DNA of 64,000 nucleotides from Aulostomus chinensis (GCA_037954235.1 JBBMOA010000001.1:14399980-14463979); one strand, 5' to 3'; shown: positions 40,614 through 54,427, counted from the stretch's first letter. The notes: generated by a model from the sequence alone, not told the origin. Translations and numbers: made by a program.

Positions 40614-42090
40614 TGTGGCAGGATAGCGCCACACTCCCCACCATGAGGGGCAGTGTGGCAGACGATAGTGAGTGGTCACCTAGAAGTAGACCTGGTCCGA
40701 CCCTTCTCTGTCCTTTCCACTTCCTCTCCCTCCTTTACGGAGCCGACAGCCGTGCGTGGTGGCGTCTCGCTGGTCAGCAGATCGGTTACAAACAAAGGTA
40801 TGCATGCTTGCTCTGCTCCATTATTCAGTGTCATGGGCCCCCTGTTTACTCCAGTTTTGCTCCGTCCAGCGGTGTGGTGTTACCGGGAGCTGGGCTGTCT
40901 CCCTGGGGCCGGTGTGTGCGTGGTGCGCTTTCTGTGGGTAAGACGCGTAGTTGTCTGCCTTTCATATCAAGCTGCCGATGGTCTGTGGTGTTCTGATTAT
41001 CCTCTCCTGGCCATCGTTTGTGTAGTCTGGGCTGCGGGCTTCCTCCTCCTGCCTCGTCTGACGCCATGATTCTGCTCTCCGGTAGGAAATGTTTATTCTT
41101 AGCTTTTGTTATTCTGTAATGTCCTTCATCCACATTTTAATTAGGTTAACTTGTTTATTTTGCAGTGTGCAGCCGTCAATTGCTGCTGTGAGCCTCGCTG
41201 CTGTTTTGGTTCTTCTTCTTCTTCTCTTCTTCAGTCTGGATTCTTGCTGATTCGACTCATAACGGCTCTGATCCCAGTAACGGCGGTTAAAGCCGTGCAC
41301 TACGGCCTTTATAAGAGCCTCAACGTGGGCCAAGAGAGGGCATCCCGACCCTCATCGGCGCTGAGCCATCCCCCTTGGAGACTGGTTTTGATTAGAGGGG
41401 CAGACATTTCCTTAATTACTTGAGTTTATTCCTTTTCTATTTGTTATTTCTTTCTTTGAATTATTATTGTTAGTTTTTGTGGGTTACATTTAATTTATTG
41501 TTTAGAACCCTTATTATTATTATTATTATTATTATATTATTATTATTGCCTTTTGCTCCCCATTTTGATCATTTGGATTTAAAACAGTTTCTGTTGGGTT
41601 ATTGGGGTAGTGATATTTAGTTCGTGTGTGAGGGTTGCCTTGATTTCATGTTTTTGATGGTGTTCTTTTCTTTTCTTTGACAGGTGTTGAGGGCCCAGAG
41701 CGGCAGCGGTCCCCCTGGTGGTTTTTCCTTATTCATGTTTTTTTGGTTTGCTGTGTCACGGGCGCAGTGTAGTTTTTTTTGGATCCCTCCCCTTTTCGTT
41801 TCCGCTGTCGTGGTAAGCCCCAGCCCTGTCCCCTTTTCCTTTCGGTAATTCCTCTTGCACTCCTTATTATATCCATTGGTATTCATTTAGACTGTTGCTC
41901 ATTTTAAACTATTTTTCTAATAAAAGTATTTTTATAATTGGAAATCACGGTCCTGTCCTGTTGTATCTCTCAAACTGTGTGCCTTTGTTCAAATGGAAGC
42001 CTGGTCATTTTGAAATTTTGTTTATATCCTGGGGTGAAAGCCCCCAGCTGGCGTTGTCAGCAACTGTTCCCCACTCCTCGCCTTGCCACA
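40614..42090 (+). mobile_element. Probable solo LTR (about 1477 bp)
   Basis: The segment starts TGTGGCA and ends TGCCACA, giving the TG...CA ends and short inverted repeats of an LTR. It has a promoter-like CTTTATAAGAGCC at about 41307, an AATAAAAGT polyadenylation signal at about 41919 followed by a GT-rich stretch, and no coding frame with a domain. The left flank is (TG)n and the right flank is satellite, so no target-site duplication is visible. Family (gypsy, BEL or ERV) cannot be told. Orientation is inferred from the polyadenylation signal. Confidence 0.55.
41511..41548. repeat. (TTA)n microsatellite
   Basis: About twelve TTA/ATT units with one interruption, inside the LTR-like element. 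Confidence 0.9.
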
Positions 42091-45000
42091 CTACGAACCT
42101 CAAAATAATGCTCCAGTAATGTCGTAAGAATTGCTAATGAACACAAAATAATGCTACAGAAATGTAGTAAGAGTTGCTAATAACCTCAAAATAATGCTAC
42201 ATTGATGTAGTAAGAATTGCTAATGAACTCAAAATGATGCGAACAGTAATGGAGTGAAAGTTTCGAATAACCTAAAAATGATGCTGACAGTAATGTAGTA
42301 AGAGTTGCTAATAACCTCCAAATAATGCGACAGTGATGTCAGAAGAATTGCTAATGATCTCAAAATGATGCGACAGTGATGTAGGAAGAATTGTTAATGA
42401 ATACAAAAATGATGCTGACAGTAATGTAGTGATAGTTGCTAATAAACTCAAATTGATACTGACAGTAATGTAGTAAGAGTTGCTACGATCCTCAAAATAA
42501 TGCGACAGTGATGTCAGAAGAATTGCTCATGATCTCAAAATGATGCGACAGTGATGGAGTAAGAGTTGCTAATAACCTCAAAATAATGCTACAATGATGT
42601 TGTAAAAATTGCTAATGAACTCAAGATGATGCTAACAGTAATGTAGTGATAGTTGCTAATCAACTCAGTGATGCTTACAGTAATGTAGTAAGAGTTGCTA
42701 GTAACCTCAAAATGATACTACAGTGATGTCTTAAGAATTGCTAATGATCTCAAAATGATGCGACAGTGATGTAGTAAGAATTGCTCATGATCTCAAAATG
42801 ATGTGACAGTAATGGATTAAAAATTGCTAATGTACTCATAATGATGCGAAAAGTAATGTAGTGAAAGTTTCGAATAACCTCAAAGTGATGCTGACAGTCA
42901 TGTAGGAAGAGTTGCTAGTAACCTCTAAAAATGCAACAGTGATGTTGGAAGAATTGCTAATGAACTCAAAATGATGCTAACAGTAATGGAGTGAAAGTTT
43001 TGAATAACCTCAAAGTGATGCTGACAGTCATGTAGTAAGAGTTACTACAAACCTCAAAATAATGCTACTGTGATGTCGGAAGAATTGCTAATAACCTCAA
43101 TATGATGTGACAGAAATGGATTAAGAATTGCGAATGTACTCAAAATGATGCGAACAGAAATGTAGTGAAAGTTTCGAATAACCTCAAAGTGATGCTGACA
43201 GTCATGTGGTTAGAGTTACGAGTAACCTAAAAATGATGTTGACAGTAATGTAGTAAGAGTTGCTAATAACCTCAAAATAATGCTCCAGTAATGTCGTAAG
43301 AATTGCTAATGAACTAAAAATGATGCTTCCAGTAATGTAATGAAAGTTTCGAATAACCTCAAAGTGATGCTGACAGTCATGTGGTAAGAGTTGCTCGTAA
43401 CCTCCAAAAAATGCTACAGTGATGTCGGAAGAATTGCTAATGAACTCAAAATGATGCTAACAGTAATGTAGTGATAGTTGCTAATCAACTCAGTAATGCT
43501 TACAGTAATGTAGTAAGTGTTTCGAACAACCTCAAAGTGATGCTGACAGTCATGTAGTAAGAGTTCCTTAAAACCTCAAAATGATGTGACAGTGATGGAT
43601 TGAGAATTGCTAATGTACTCAAAATGATGCTAACAGTAATGTAGTGAAAGTTTCGAATAACGTCAAAGTGGTGTTGACAGTAATGTGGTTAGAGTTGCAA
43701 ATAACATAAAAATAATGCTTACAGTAATGTCGTAAGTGTTTCGAACAACCTCAAAGTGATTCTGAAAGTCATGTAGTAAGAGTTGCTACTCACCTCAAAA
43801 TAATGCAACAGTGATGTAAGAAGAATTGCTTATGATCTCAAAATGATGCGACAGTGATGGAGTAAGAATTGATAATGAACTCAAAATGATGCTGACGGTA
43901 ATGTAGTCAAAGTTTCGAATAACCTCAAAGTGATGCTGACAGTCATGTAGTAAGAGTTGCTACAAACCTCAAAATAATGCTACAGTGATGTCGTAGGAAT
44001 TGCTAATGAACTCAAAATGATGCTAACAGTAATGTAGTGTTAGTTGCTAATAAACTCAGTGAGGCTTACAGTAATGTAGTAAGTGCTTCGAACAGTTTCA
44101 AATTATGCTGAAAGTCATGCAGCAAGAGTTGCTACTAACCTCAAAATAATGCTACAGTGATGTCGTAGGAATTGCTAATGAACTCAAAATAATGCTAAAG
44201 TAATGTCGGAAGAATTCCTAATGATCTCAAAGTGATGCTGACAGTAATGTAGGAAGTGTTTCGAACAACCTCAAAGTAATGCTGAAAATCATGTAGTAAG
44301 TGTTGCTACGAAGCTCCAAATAATGCGACAGTGATATAGTAAGAATTGTTAATAATCTCAAAATGATGAGACAGTGATTTCGTAAGAATTGCCAATGAAC
44401 TCAAAATGATGCTAACAGTAATGTAGTGATAGTTGCTAAAAAACTCAAAGTGATGCTGACAGTAATGTAGTAAGAGTTGCTAAGAATCTCAAAATATTGC
44501 GACAGTGATGTCGTAAGAATTGCTAATGAACTCAAAATGATGCTAACATTAATGTAGTGATAGTTGCTAATCAAGTCAGTGATGCTTACAGTAATGTAGT
44601 AAGTGTTGCTACGACCCTCAAAATAATGCGACAGTAATGTAGTAAAAGTTGCTACGAACCTCAAAATATTGCAAAAGTGATGTCGGAAGAATTGCTAATG
44701 AACTCAAAATGATGCTAACAGTAATGGAGTGAACGTTTCGAATAACCTCAAAGTGATGCTGACAGTCATGTAGTAAGAGTTGCTACTAATCTCAAAATGA
44801 TGCAAACAGTAATGTAGTGATAGTTGCTAATGAACTCAAAGTGATGCTGACAGTAATGTAGTAAGTGTTGCTACGAACCTTTAAATAATGCAACCGTAAT
44901 GTAGTAAGAATTGCTACGAACCTCAAAATAATGCCACAGTGATGTCGGAAGAATTGCGAATGATCTCAAAATGATGCGACGGTGATGTAGTAAGAATTGC

Positions 45001-48000
45001 TGATAGACATAAAATGATGCTAAAAGTAATGGAGTGAAAGTTTCGAATAACCTCAAAGTGATGCTGACAGTCATGTACTAAGAGTTGCTAGGAACCTCAA
45101 AATAATGCGACAGTAAAGTAGTAAAAGTTGCTAAGAATCTCAAAATATTGCGACAATGATGTCGTAAGAATTGCTAATGAACTCAAAATGATGCTAACAT
45201 TAATGTAGTGATAGTTGCTAATCAAGTCAGTGATGCTTACAGTAATGTAGTAAGTGTTTCGAACAACCTCAAAGTGATGCTGACAGTCATGTAGTAAGTG
45301 TTGCTACGACCCTCAAAATATTGCGACAGTGATGTCGGAAGAAATGCTAAAGATCTCAAAATGATGCGACAGTGATGTAGTAAGAATTGCTAATGAACTC
45401 AAAATGATGCTAACAGTAATGGAGTGAAACTTTCGAATAACCTCAAAGTGATGTTAACAGTCATGTAGTAAGTGTTGCTACGAACCTCAAAATAATGCGA
45501 CAGTAATGTAGTAAGAGTTGCTACTAACATCAAAATGATGCTAACAGTAATGTAGTGATAGTTGCTAATGAACTCAAAGTGATGCTGACAGTAATGTAGT
45601 AAGTGTTTCGAACAACCTCAAAGTGATTCTGACAGTCATGCAGTAAGAGTTGCTACGAACCTCAAAATAATGCGACAGTGATGTCAGAAGAATTGGTAAT
45701 GATCTCAAACTGATGGGACAGTGATGTAGTAAGAGTTGCTACGAACCTAAAAATATTGCGAAAGTGATGTCGGAAGAATTGCTAATGAACTCAAAATGAT
45801 GCTAACAGTAATGTAGTGATAGTTGCTAATAAACTCAGTGATGCTTCCAGTAATGTAGTAAGTGTTTCGAACAACCTCAAAGTGATGCTGACAGTCATTT
45901 AGTAAGAGTTGCTAATGAACTCAATTTAATGCTACAGGGATGTCGTGAGAATTGCTCATGAACTCAAAATGATGCTAACAATAATGTACTGATAGTTGCG
46001 AATATACTGAAAGTGATGCTGACAGTAATGTAGTTAGAGTTGCTTCGAACCTTAAAATAAGGCAACAATAATGTAGTACGAGTTGCTACGAACCTAAAAA
46101 TAATGAAACAGTGATGTCAGAAGAATTGCTAAAGATCTCAAAATGATGCGACAGTGATATAGTAAGAATTGCTAATGAACTCAAAATGATGCTAACAGTA
46201 ATGGAGTGAACGTTTCGAATAACCTCAAAGTGATACTGACAGTCATGTAGTAAGTGTTGCTCCAAACCTTAAAATAAGGCGACAGTAATGTAGTAAGAGT
46301 TTCGAACAACTTCAAAGTGATGCTGACAGTCATGTAGGAAGAGTTGCTCATGAACTCAATTTAATGCTCGTGATGTCGTAAGAATTGCTAATAAACTCAA
46401 AATGATGCTAAAAGTAATGTAGTGATAGTTGCTAATAAACTAAAAGTGATGCTGACAGTAATGTAGTAAGAGTTGCTACGAACCTTTAAATAATGCAACA
46501 ATAATGTAATAAGAGTTGCTACGAACCTCAAAATAATGCGACACTGATGTCAGAAGAATTGCTCAAGATCTCAAAATGATGCGACAGTGATTTAGTAAAA
46601 ATTGCTAATGAACTCAAAATGATGCTAACAGTAATGTAGTGATAGTTGCTAATCAACTCAGTGATGCTTACAGTCATGTAGTAAGTGTTTCGAACAACCT
46701 GAAAGTGATGCTGACAGTCATGTAGTAAGAGTTGCTACTAACCTCAAAATGATGCAAACAGTAATGTAGTGATAGTTTCAAATAAACTCAAAGTGATGCG
46801 AACAGTAATGTAGTAAGTGTTTCAAACAACCTCAAAGTGATTATGACAGTCATGTAGTAAGGGTTGCTACGAACCTTAAAATAATGCAACAGTGAAGTAG
46901 TAAGAGTTTCTTCGAACCTCAAAGTAATGCGACAGTGATGTCAAAAGAATTGTTAATGATCTCAAACTGAAGGGACAGTGATGTCGTAAGAATTGCTAAT
47001 AAACTCAAAATGATGCTAACAGTAATGTAGTGATAGTTGCTAATAAACTCATTGATGCTTACAGTACTGTCGTAAGTGTTTGAACAACCTCAAAGTGATG
47101 CTGACAGTCATGTGGTTTGAGTTGCGAGTAAATTAAAAATGATGCTGACAGTGATGTTGTAAGAATTGCTTTTGAACTCAAAACGATGCTAACAGTAATG
47201 TAGTGATAGTTGCTAATCAACTCAGCGATGCTTACAGTAATGTAGAAAGTGTTTCGAACAACCTCAAAGTGATGCTGAGAGTCATGTAGTAAGTGTTGCT
47301 ACGAACCTCAAAATAATGCGACAGTGATGTCTCTGAATTGCTAATAAACTCAAAATGATTCTCACACTAATGTAGTGATAGTTGCGAATAAACTCAAAGT
47401 GATGCTGACAGTAATGTAGTAAGAGTTGCGAGTAAATTAAAAATGATGCTGACAGTGATGTCGTAAGAATTGCTATTGAACTCAAAACGATGCTGACAGT
47501 AACGTGGTGATAGTTGCTAATAAACTCAGTGATGCTTACAGTAATGTAGTAAGTGTTTCGAACAACCTCAAAGTGATGCTGACATTCATGTAGTAAGAGT
47601 TGCTACTAAACTCAAAATGAGGCTAACAGTAATGAAGTGATAGTTGCTAATAAACTCAAAGTGATGCTGACAGTAATGTAGTAAGAGTTTCGAACAACCT
47701 CAAAGTCATTATGACAGTCATGTAGTAAGAGTTGCTACGAACCGTTAAATACTGCAACAATAAAGTAGTAAGAGTTGCTTCGAACCTCAAAGTAATGCGA
47801 CAGTGATGTCAAAAGAATTGTTAATGATCTCAAACTGATGGGACAGTAATGTCGTAAGAATTGCTATTGAACTCAAAATGATGCTAACAGTAACGTAGTG
47901 ATAGTTGCTGATCAACTCAGTGATGCTTACAGTAATGTAGTAAGTGTTTCGAACAACCTCAAAGTCATGCTGAAAGTCATGTAGTAAGAGTTGCTACGAA

Positions 48001-51000
48001 CCTTAAAATAATGCAACAGTAATGTAGTAAGAGTTTCTAGGAACCTTAAAATAATGCAACAGTAATGTAGTAAGAGTTGCTAGGAACCTCAAAATAATGC
48101 GAGAGTGATGTCAGAAGAATCGGTAATGTCCTCAAAATGATGCGAACTGTAATGTAGGGTCAGTTTCGAATAACCTCAAAGTGATGCTGACAGTCATGTA
48201 GTAAGAGTTGCAACGAACCTCCAAATAATGCGACAGTGATTTTTGTAAGAATTGCAAATGAACTCAAAATGATACTAACAGTATGGAAGTGAAAGTTTCG
48301 AATAACTTCAAAGTGATGATGACAGTCATGTGGTTAGAGTTGCGAGTAACCTAAAAATGATGCTGACAGTAATGTAGTAAGAGTTGCTAATAACCTCAAA
48401 ATAATGCTACAGTGATGTCGTAAGAATTGCAAATGATATCAAAATGATGCGACAGTGATGGAGTAAGAATTGCTCATCAACTCAAAATGATGCTAACAGT
48501 TATGTAGTGATAGTTGCTAAAAAACTCAAAGTGATGCTGACAGTAATGTAGTAAGTGTTGCTACGAACCTCCAAATAATGCGACAGTGATTTTTGTAAGA
48601 ATTGCTAATGAACTCAAAATGATGCTAACAGTAATGGAGTGAACGTTTCGAATAACCTCAAAGTGATACTGACAGTCATGTAGTAAGTGTTGCTCCAAAC
48701 CTTAAAATAAGGCGACAGTAATGTAGTAAGAGTTTCGAACAACTTCAAAGTGATGCTGACAGTCATGTAGGAAGAGTTGCTCATGAACTCAATTTAATGC
48801 TCGTGATGTCGTAAGAATTGCTAATAAACTCAAAATGATGCTAAAAGTAATGTAGTGATAGTTGCTAATAAACTAAAAGTGATGCTGACAGTAATGTAGT
48901 AAGAGTTGCTACGAACCTTTAAATAATGCAACAATAATGTAATAAGAGTTGCTACGAACCTCAAAATAATGCGACACTGATGTCAGAAGAATTGCTCAAG
49001 ATCTCAAAATGATGCGACAGTGATTTAGTAAAAATTGCTAATGAACTCAAAATGATGCTAACAGTAATGTAGTGATAGTTGCTAATCAACTCAGTGATGC
49101 TTACAGTCATGTAGTAAGTGTTTCGAACAACCTGAAAGTGATGCTGACAGTCATGTAGTAAGAGTTGCTACTAACCTCAAAATGATGCGAACAGTAATGT
49201 AGTGATAGTTTCAAATAAACTCAAAGTGATGCGAACAGTAATGTAGTAAGTGTTTCAAACAACCTCAAAGTGATTATGACAGTCATGTAGTAAGGGTTGC
49301 TACGAACCTTAAAATAATGCAACAGTGAAGTAGTAAGAGTTTCTTCGAACCTCAAAGTAATGCGACAGTGATGTCAAAAGAATTGTTAATGATCTCAAAC
49401 TGAAGGGACAGTGATGTCGTAAGAATTGCTAATAAACTCAAAATGATGCTAACAGTAATGTAGTGATAGTTGCTAATAAACTCATTGATGCTTACAGTAC
49501 TGTCGTAAGTGTTTGAACAACCTCAAAGTGATGCTGACAGTCATGTGGTTTGAGTTGCGAGTAAATTAAAAATGATGCTGACAGTGATGTTGTAAGAATT
49601 GCTTTTGAACTCAAAACGATGCTAACAGTAATGTAGTGATAGTTGCTAATCAACTCAGCGATGCTTACAGTAATGTAGAAAGTGTTTCGAACAACCTCAA
49701 AGTGATGCTGAGAGTCATGTAGTAAGTGTTGCTACGAACCTCAAAATAATGCGACAGTGATGTCTCTGAATTGCTAATAAACTCAAAATGATGCCAACAG
49801 TAATGTAGTGATAGTTGCGAATAAACTCAAAGTGATGCTGACAGTAATGTAGTAAGAGTTGCGAGTAAATTAAAAATGATGCTGACAGTGATGTCGTAAG
49901 AATTGCTATTGAACTCAAAACGATGCTGACAGTAACGTGGTGATAGTTGCTAATAAACTCAGTGATGCTTACAGTAATGTAGTAAGTGTTTCGAACAACC
50001 TCAAAGTGATGCTGACATTCATGTAGTAAGAGTTGCTCCTAAACTCAAAATGAGGCTGACAGTAATGAAGTGATAGTTGCTAATAAACTCAAAGTGATGC
50101 TGACAGTAATGTAGTAAGAGTTTCGAACAACCTCAAAGTCATTATGACAGTCATGTAGTAAGAGTTGCTACGAACCGTTAAATACTGCAACAATAAAGTA
50201 GTAAGAGTTGCTTCGAACCTCAAAGTAATGCGACAGTGATGTCAAAAGAATTGTTAATGATCTCAAACTGATGGGACAGTAATGTCGTAAGAATTGCTAT
50301 TGAACTCAAAATGATGCTAACAGTAACGTAGTGATAGTTGCTGATCAACTCAGTGATGCTTACAGTAATGTAGTAAGTGTTTCGAACAACCTCAAAGTCA
50401 TGCTGAAAGTCATGTAGTAAGAGTTGCTACGAACCTTAAAATAATGCAACAGTAATGTAGTAAGAGTTGCTAGGAACCTCAAAATAATGCGAGAGTGATG
50501 TCAGAAGAATCGGTAATGTCCTCAAAATGATGCGAACTGTAATGTAGGGACAGTTTCGAATAACCTCAAAGTGATGCTGACAGTCATGTAGTAAGAGTTG
50601 CAACGAACCTCCAAATAATGCGACAGTGATTTTTGTAAGAATTGCAAATGAACTCAAAATGATACTAACAGTATGGAAGTGAAAGTTTCGAATAACTTCA
50701 AAGTGATGATGACAGTCATGTGGTTAGAGTTGCGAGTAACCTAAAAATGATGCTGACAGTCATGTAGGAAGAGTTGCTACGAACCTTCAAATAATGCAAC
50801 AGTAATGTAGTAAGAATTCCTACGAACTTCAAAATGATGTGACAGTGATGTCAGAAGAATTGCTAATGATCTCAAAATGATGCCACAGTGATGTAGTAAG
50901 AATTGCTAATGAACTCAAAATGATGCTAACAGTAATGTATTGAAAGTTGCGAGTAACCTAAAAATGATGCTGACAGTCATTTAGTAAGAGTTGCTGATTA

Positions 51001-53310
51001 CCTCAAAATAATGCGACAGTGATGTCGGAAGAATTGCTAATGATCTAAAAATGATGCGACAGTGATGGAGTAAGAATTGCAAATAAACTCAAAATTATGC
51101 CAAAAGTGATGTTATGAAAGTATGGAATAACCTCAAAGTGATGCTGACAGTCATGTGGTAAGAGTTGCGAGTAACCTAAAAATGATGCTGACAGTGATGT
51201 AGTAAGAATTGCTAATAAACTCAAAATGATGCTAACAGAAATGAAGTGATAGATGCTAATGAACTCAAAATGATGCCAACAATAATGTAGTGTTAGTTGC
51301 TAATAAACTCAGTGATGCTTACAGTAATGTAGTAAGTGTTTCGAATAACCTCAAAGTGATGCTGACAGTCATGTAGTTAGAGTTGATACTAACCTCAAAA
51401 TAATGCAACAGTAATGTAGTAAGAGTTGCTACGAACCTAAAAATAATGCGACAGTGATGTCAGAAAAGTTGCTAATGAACTCAAAATGATGCTAACAGCA
51501 ATGGAGTGAAAGTTTCGAATAACCTCAAAGTGATGGTGACAGTCATGTAGTAAGAGTTGCTACGAACCTTAAAATAATGCGACAGTGATGTCAGAAGAAT
51601 TGATAATGATCTCAAAATGATGCGACAGTGATGTCGTACGAACTGCGAATGAACTCAAAATGATGCTAACAGTAATGTAGTGAAAGTTTCGAATAACCTC
51701 AAAATGATGCTTACAGTAATGTAGTAAGAGTTGCTAATAACCTCAAAATAATGCTACAGTGATGTTGTAAGAATTGCTAATGAACTCGAAATGATGCAAA
51801 CAATAATTGAGTGAAAGTTTCAAATGACCTCAAAGTGATGCTGACAGTCATGTAGTAAGAGTTGCTACGAACCTCAAAATATTGCGACAGTGATGTCGGA
51901 AGAATTGCTAATGATCTCAAAATGATGTGACAGTGATGGAGTAAGAATTGCTCATGACCTCAAAATGATGCTAACAGTAATGTAGTGAAAGTTTCGAATA
52001 ACCTCAAAGTGATGCTGACAGTCATGTACTAAGAGTTGCTACGAACCTCAAAATGATGCTGACCGTAATGTAAGAAGAGTTGAAACTAACCTGAAAATGA
52101 TGGTACAGTGATGTCGTAAGAATTGCTAATAAACTCAAAATGATGCTGACAGTCATGTCGTAAGAGTTGCTACTAACGTCAAAATAATGCTACAGTGATG
52201 TAGTAAGAATTGCTAATGAACTCAAAATGATGTTGACGGTAATCTAGGAAGAGCTGCTAATAACCTCAAAAGTATGCTGACAGGAATGTAGTAAGTCTGC
52301 TAATAACCTTAAAATAATGCTAGTGATGTAGTAAGAGTTACTATGAACCTCAAAATAATGTGACAGTGATGTAGTACGAATGGCTAATGATCTGAAATGA
52401 TGGGACAGTGATGTCGTAAGAATTGCTAATGAACTTAAAATGATGCTAACAGTAATGTAGTGAAAGATGCGAGTAACCTCAAAGTGATGCTGAAAGTCAT
52501 GTGGTTAGAGTTGCGAGTAACCTAAAAATGAGGCTGACAGTAATGTAGTAAGAGCTGCGAATGAACTCAAAGTAATGCGACAGTGATGTACTACGAATTG
52601 CTAATAACCTCAAAATAATGCTAGTGATGTCGTAAGAATTGCTAATGAACTCATTAATGAACTCAAAATGATGCTAACAGTAATGGAGTGAAAGTTTCGA
52701 ATAACCTTAAAGTGATGCTGACAGTCAGGTAGGAAGAGTAGCTACGAACCTCAAAATAATGCGACAGTAATGTCAGAAGAATTGCTAATGAACTCAAAAT
52801 GATGCTAACAGTAATGTAGTGAAAGTTGCGAGTAACCTAAAAATTATGCTGACAGTAATGTAGTAAGAGTTGCTAATAACCTCAAAATAATGCTACAGTG
52901 ATGTTGGAAGAATTCCTAATGAACTCAAAATGATGCTAACAGTGATGTTGTAAGAATTGCTAATGAACTCAAAATGATGCTAACAGTAATCTAGTAAGAG
53001 CTGCTAATAACCTCAAAATGATGACAGTAATTTAGTAAGAGCTGCTAAAAACCTCAAAATAATGCTACAGTTATGTAGGTAGAATTGTTAATGAATTCAA
53101 AAATGATGCTGACAGTGATGTAGTAAGAACTGATAATAAACTCAAAATGATGCGACAGTGATGTCGGAAGAGTTGCTAATAACCTCGAAATGATGCTAAC
53201 AGTAATGTAGTGATAGTTGCTAATAACCTCGAAATGATGCTGACAGTAATGTAGTGATAGTTGCTAATAACCTCGAAATGATGCTTACAGTAATGTAGTA
53301 AGAGTTGAAA
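42091..53310 (+). repeat. Satellite array 1 (43/44-bp monomers, about 11.2 kb)
   Basis: Tandem monomers of 43 or 44 bp, about 258 in all, with core CTCAAAATGATGC followed by ACAGTGATGTAGTAAGA. Four recurrent types appear in order: TTTCGAATAACCTCAAAGTG (44), TTGCTACGAACCTCAAAATA (43), TTGCTAATGATCTCAAAATG (43) and TTGCTAATGAACTCAAAATG (44), giving a ~174-bp unit in many stretches. The order is often scrambled. Divergence between neighbours is moderate. No coding frame is credible. The left edge abuts the LTR; the right edge ends at AGAGTTGAAACTAAAACAAC. Confidence 0.95.
46160..50760 (+). repeat. Recent ~2.2-kb duplication inside array 1
   Basis: About 46160-48370 and 48590-50760 are nearly identical at an offset of 2433 bp (for example GGAGTGAACGTTTCGAATAA at about 46203 and 48636). 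I noticed fewer than ten substitutions. One 44-bp monomer (about 48030-48073) is missing in the second copy, after which the offset is about 2389. Confidence 0.85.
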
Positions 53311-53418
53311 CTAAAACAACAAACTGTCCTCTGATGGTTGGACAGGTTGGTTTGGTCCGTCCTCTCACTCATCATTAAAAGCCCTTATTACTCATCATTC
53401 ATCCAATCTGACACTCAC

Positions 53419-53598
53419 GTCTGCAGTGGGGAATCCCCAGCAACCCGCGGCCCACATGGAGCAGTCTCGGCCAATCACGTGGGGCCTGCAGCGGCACCGA
53501 CCACCAAATGGCTCGCAGGTGTCACTCTCAGCTCCAACCTCATGGCAGGCACAAGGCAGGGCGCCGTTGGTGAAGAGAGCCCAAGAGACACAGCTGAG
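53419..53598 (-). pseudogene. lama5-like: Laminin alpha-5-like exon (laminin EGF domain)
   Basis: On the minus strand, between TGTCTCAG and GTGAGT, the frame reads LFTNGALPCACHEVGAESD, TCEPFGGRCRCRPHVIGRDC and SMWAAGCWGFP. This is the laminin-type EGF repeat that follows domain IV in alpha-5 chains. Two faults are visible. The conserved Cys of the usual C-x-x-G-Y-W-G-F stretch is Trp. A base is missing in the C run before ACTGCAGAC, so the usual WGFPNCR end is out of frame. The next laminin exon should lie below 53419, but satellite starts at 53310. Confidence 0.75.
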
Positions 53599-53962
53599 CT
53601 GAGACAGAATGGAGACGAAGGACAGGAGGGACGACAGAGAAAAAGGAAACGTTAGCGAGACATTTTAGGAAAATTAGTTTAGTGGGGAAAAGGTTCTTAG
53701 CCAAACTTGCTCAATGGAAGGACAACAAAAAAACAAAGATCTTCAAAAGAAAATTAGCACAAAATGAAACCCTGCAAGAGAAAGTAAAGCAAGAACTCAA
53801 TATTCTTGAGGCTCAGGTCTTTAGTTCCAATGCTTGTAAATGACATCTGAATGCATTCACAACCCAAATCTGAGCAGACAGAAGCGTCCCAGTCAGGCCC
53901 AGTTTAGTTCCTCTAGAACATTCAGGGATACAGAACAGGGACCAACTCAGGCTGAGAGACAC

Positions 53963-54082
53963 CGACTTGACATGAAAGCTGTTGAGGCCACAGTTGCTGA
54001 TGAAGTGGTCAGATTTCTCCAGTGGTTCATGGTTCAGGGAGCTGGAGCTGGAGCTGCTCTCAGGCACCACCAGGACGTAATC
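53963..54082 (-). pseudogene. lama5-like: Laminin alpha-5-like exon (domain IV part)
   Basis: After TCTCTCCAG the minus strand reads DYVLVVPESSSSSSSLNHEP then LEKSDHFISNCGLNSFHVKS. This matches the laminin alpha segment around the DYVLVVPE motif and the xFIxxC motif. The donor is weak (GTGTCT). The usual short Cys-containing linker to the next EGF exon is not seen. Confidence 0.7.
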
Positions 54083-54204
54083 CTGGAGAGACAGAAGGAA
54101 CAAGTCCAGGCCTGACAGAGGAGAAGGAGGCACAGAGTAGAAACAGCAGATACGTGTCGGGAAAGGGAGAGGGTATCAGTCCAGCAGAGGAGCAGGAAAC
54201 CTAC

Positions 54205-54342
54205 CACCACAGGGCTCTGCCTGCAGGAACCTGCAGGTGAGGAGGACCTGGTGGTCCGGCACATCCAGAACGATCTGGCTTTCAGACACCTGCACGTTTC
54301 GGCAGCCGTAAGCGTGGGGACAGAAGGAGGCGTTGGCGTGGC
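54205..54342 (-). pseudogene. lama5-like: Laminin alpha-5-like exon with frameshift
   Basis: After CTTTCAG the minus strand reads GHANASFCPHAYGCRN then VQVSESQIVLDVPDHQVLLT, a clear laminin alpha domain IV segment (ASFCPH-YGCR). Near the end the expected QVPAGRALW lies in another frame, so a single-base indel is likely. The donor is GTAGGT. Confidence 0.75.
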
Positions 54343-54427
54343 CTGAAAGACACAAACAACCATCTCCATTTTAATGTTTCTCAAACAGCCGGAGCAGGAA
54401 AGCTAAGATGAATCAAAGATCCTCCAC

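Noticed and set aside
40586..41133. Overlapping 61-138 codon frames on both strands
   Set aside because: They lie in the GC-richer part of the LTR-like element and resemble no gag, pol or env motif.
42091..53310. Appearance of a CRISPR-like or gene-like array; minus-strand frames of 60-90 codons (44401, 47282, 49715, 50436)
   Set aside because: Monomers are contiguous without unique spacers, the host is a vertebrate, and the frames are repeat translations full of Leu/Thr/Ser that break quickly.
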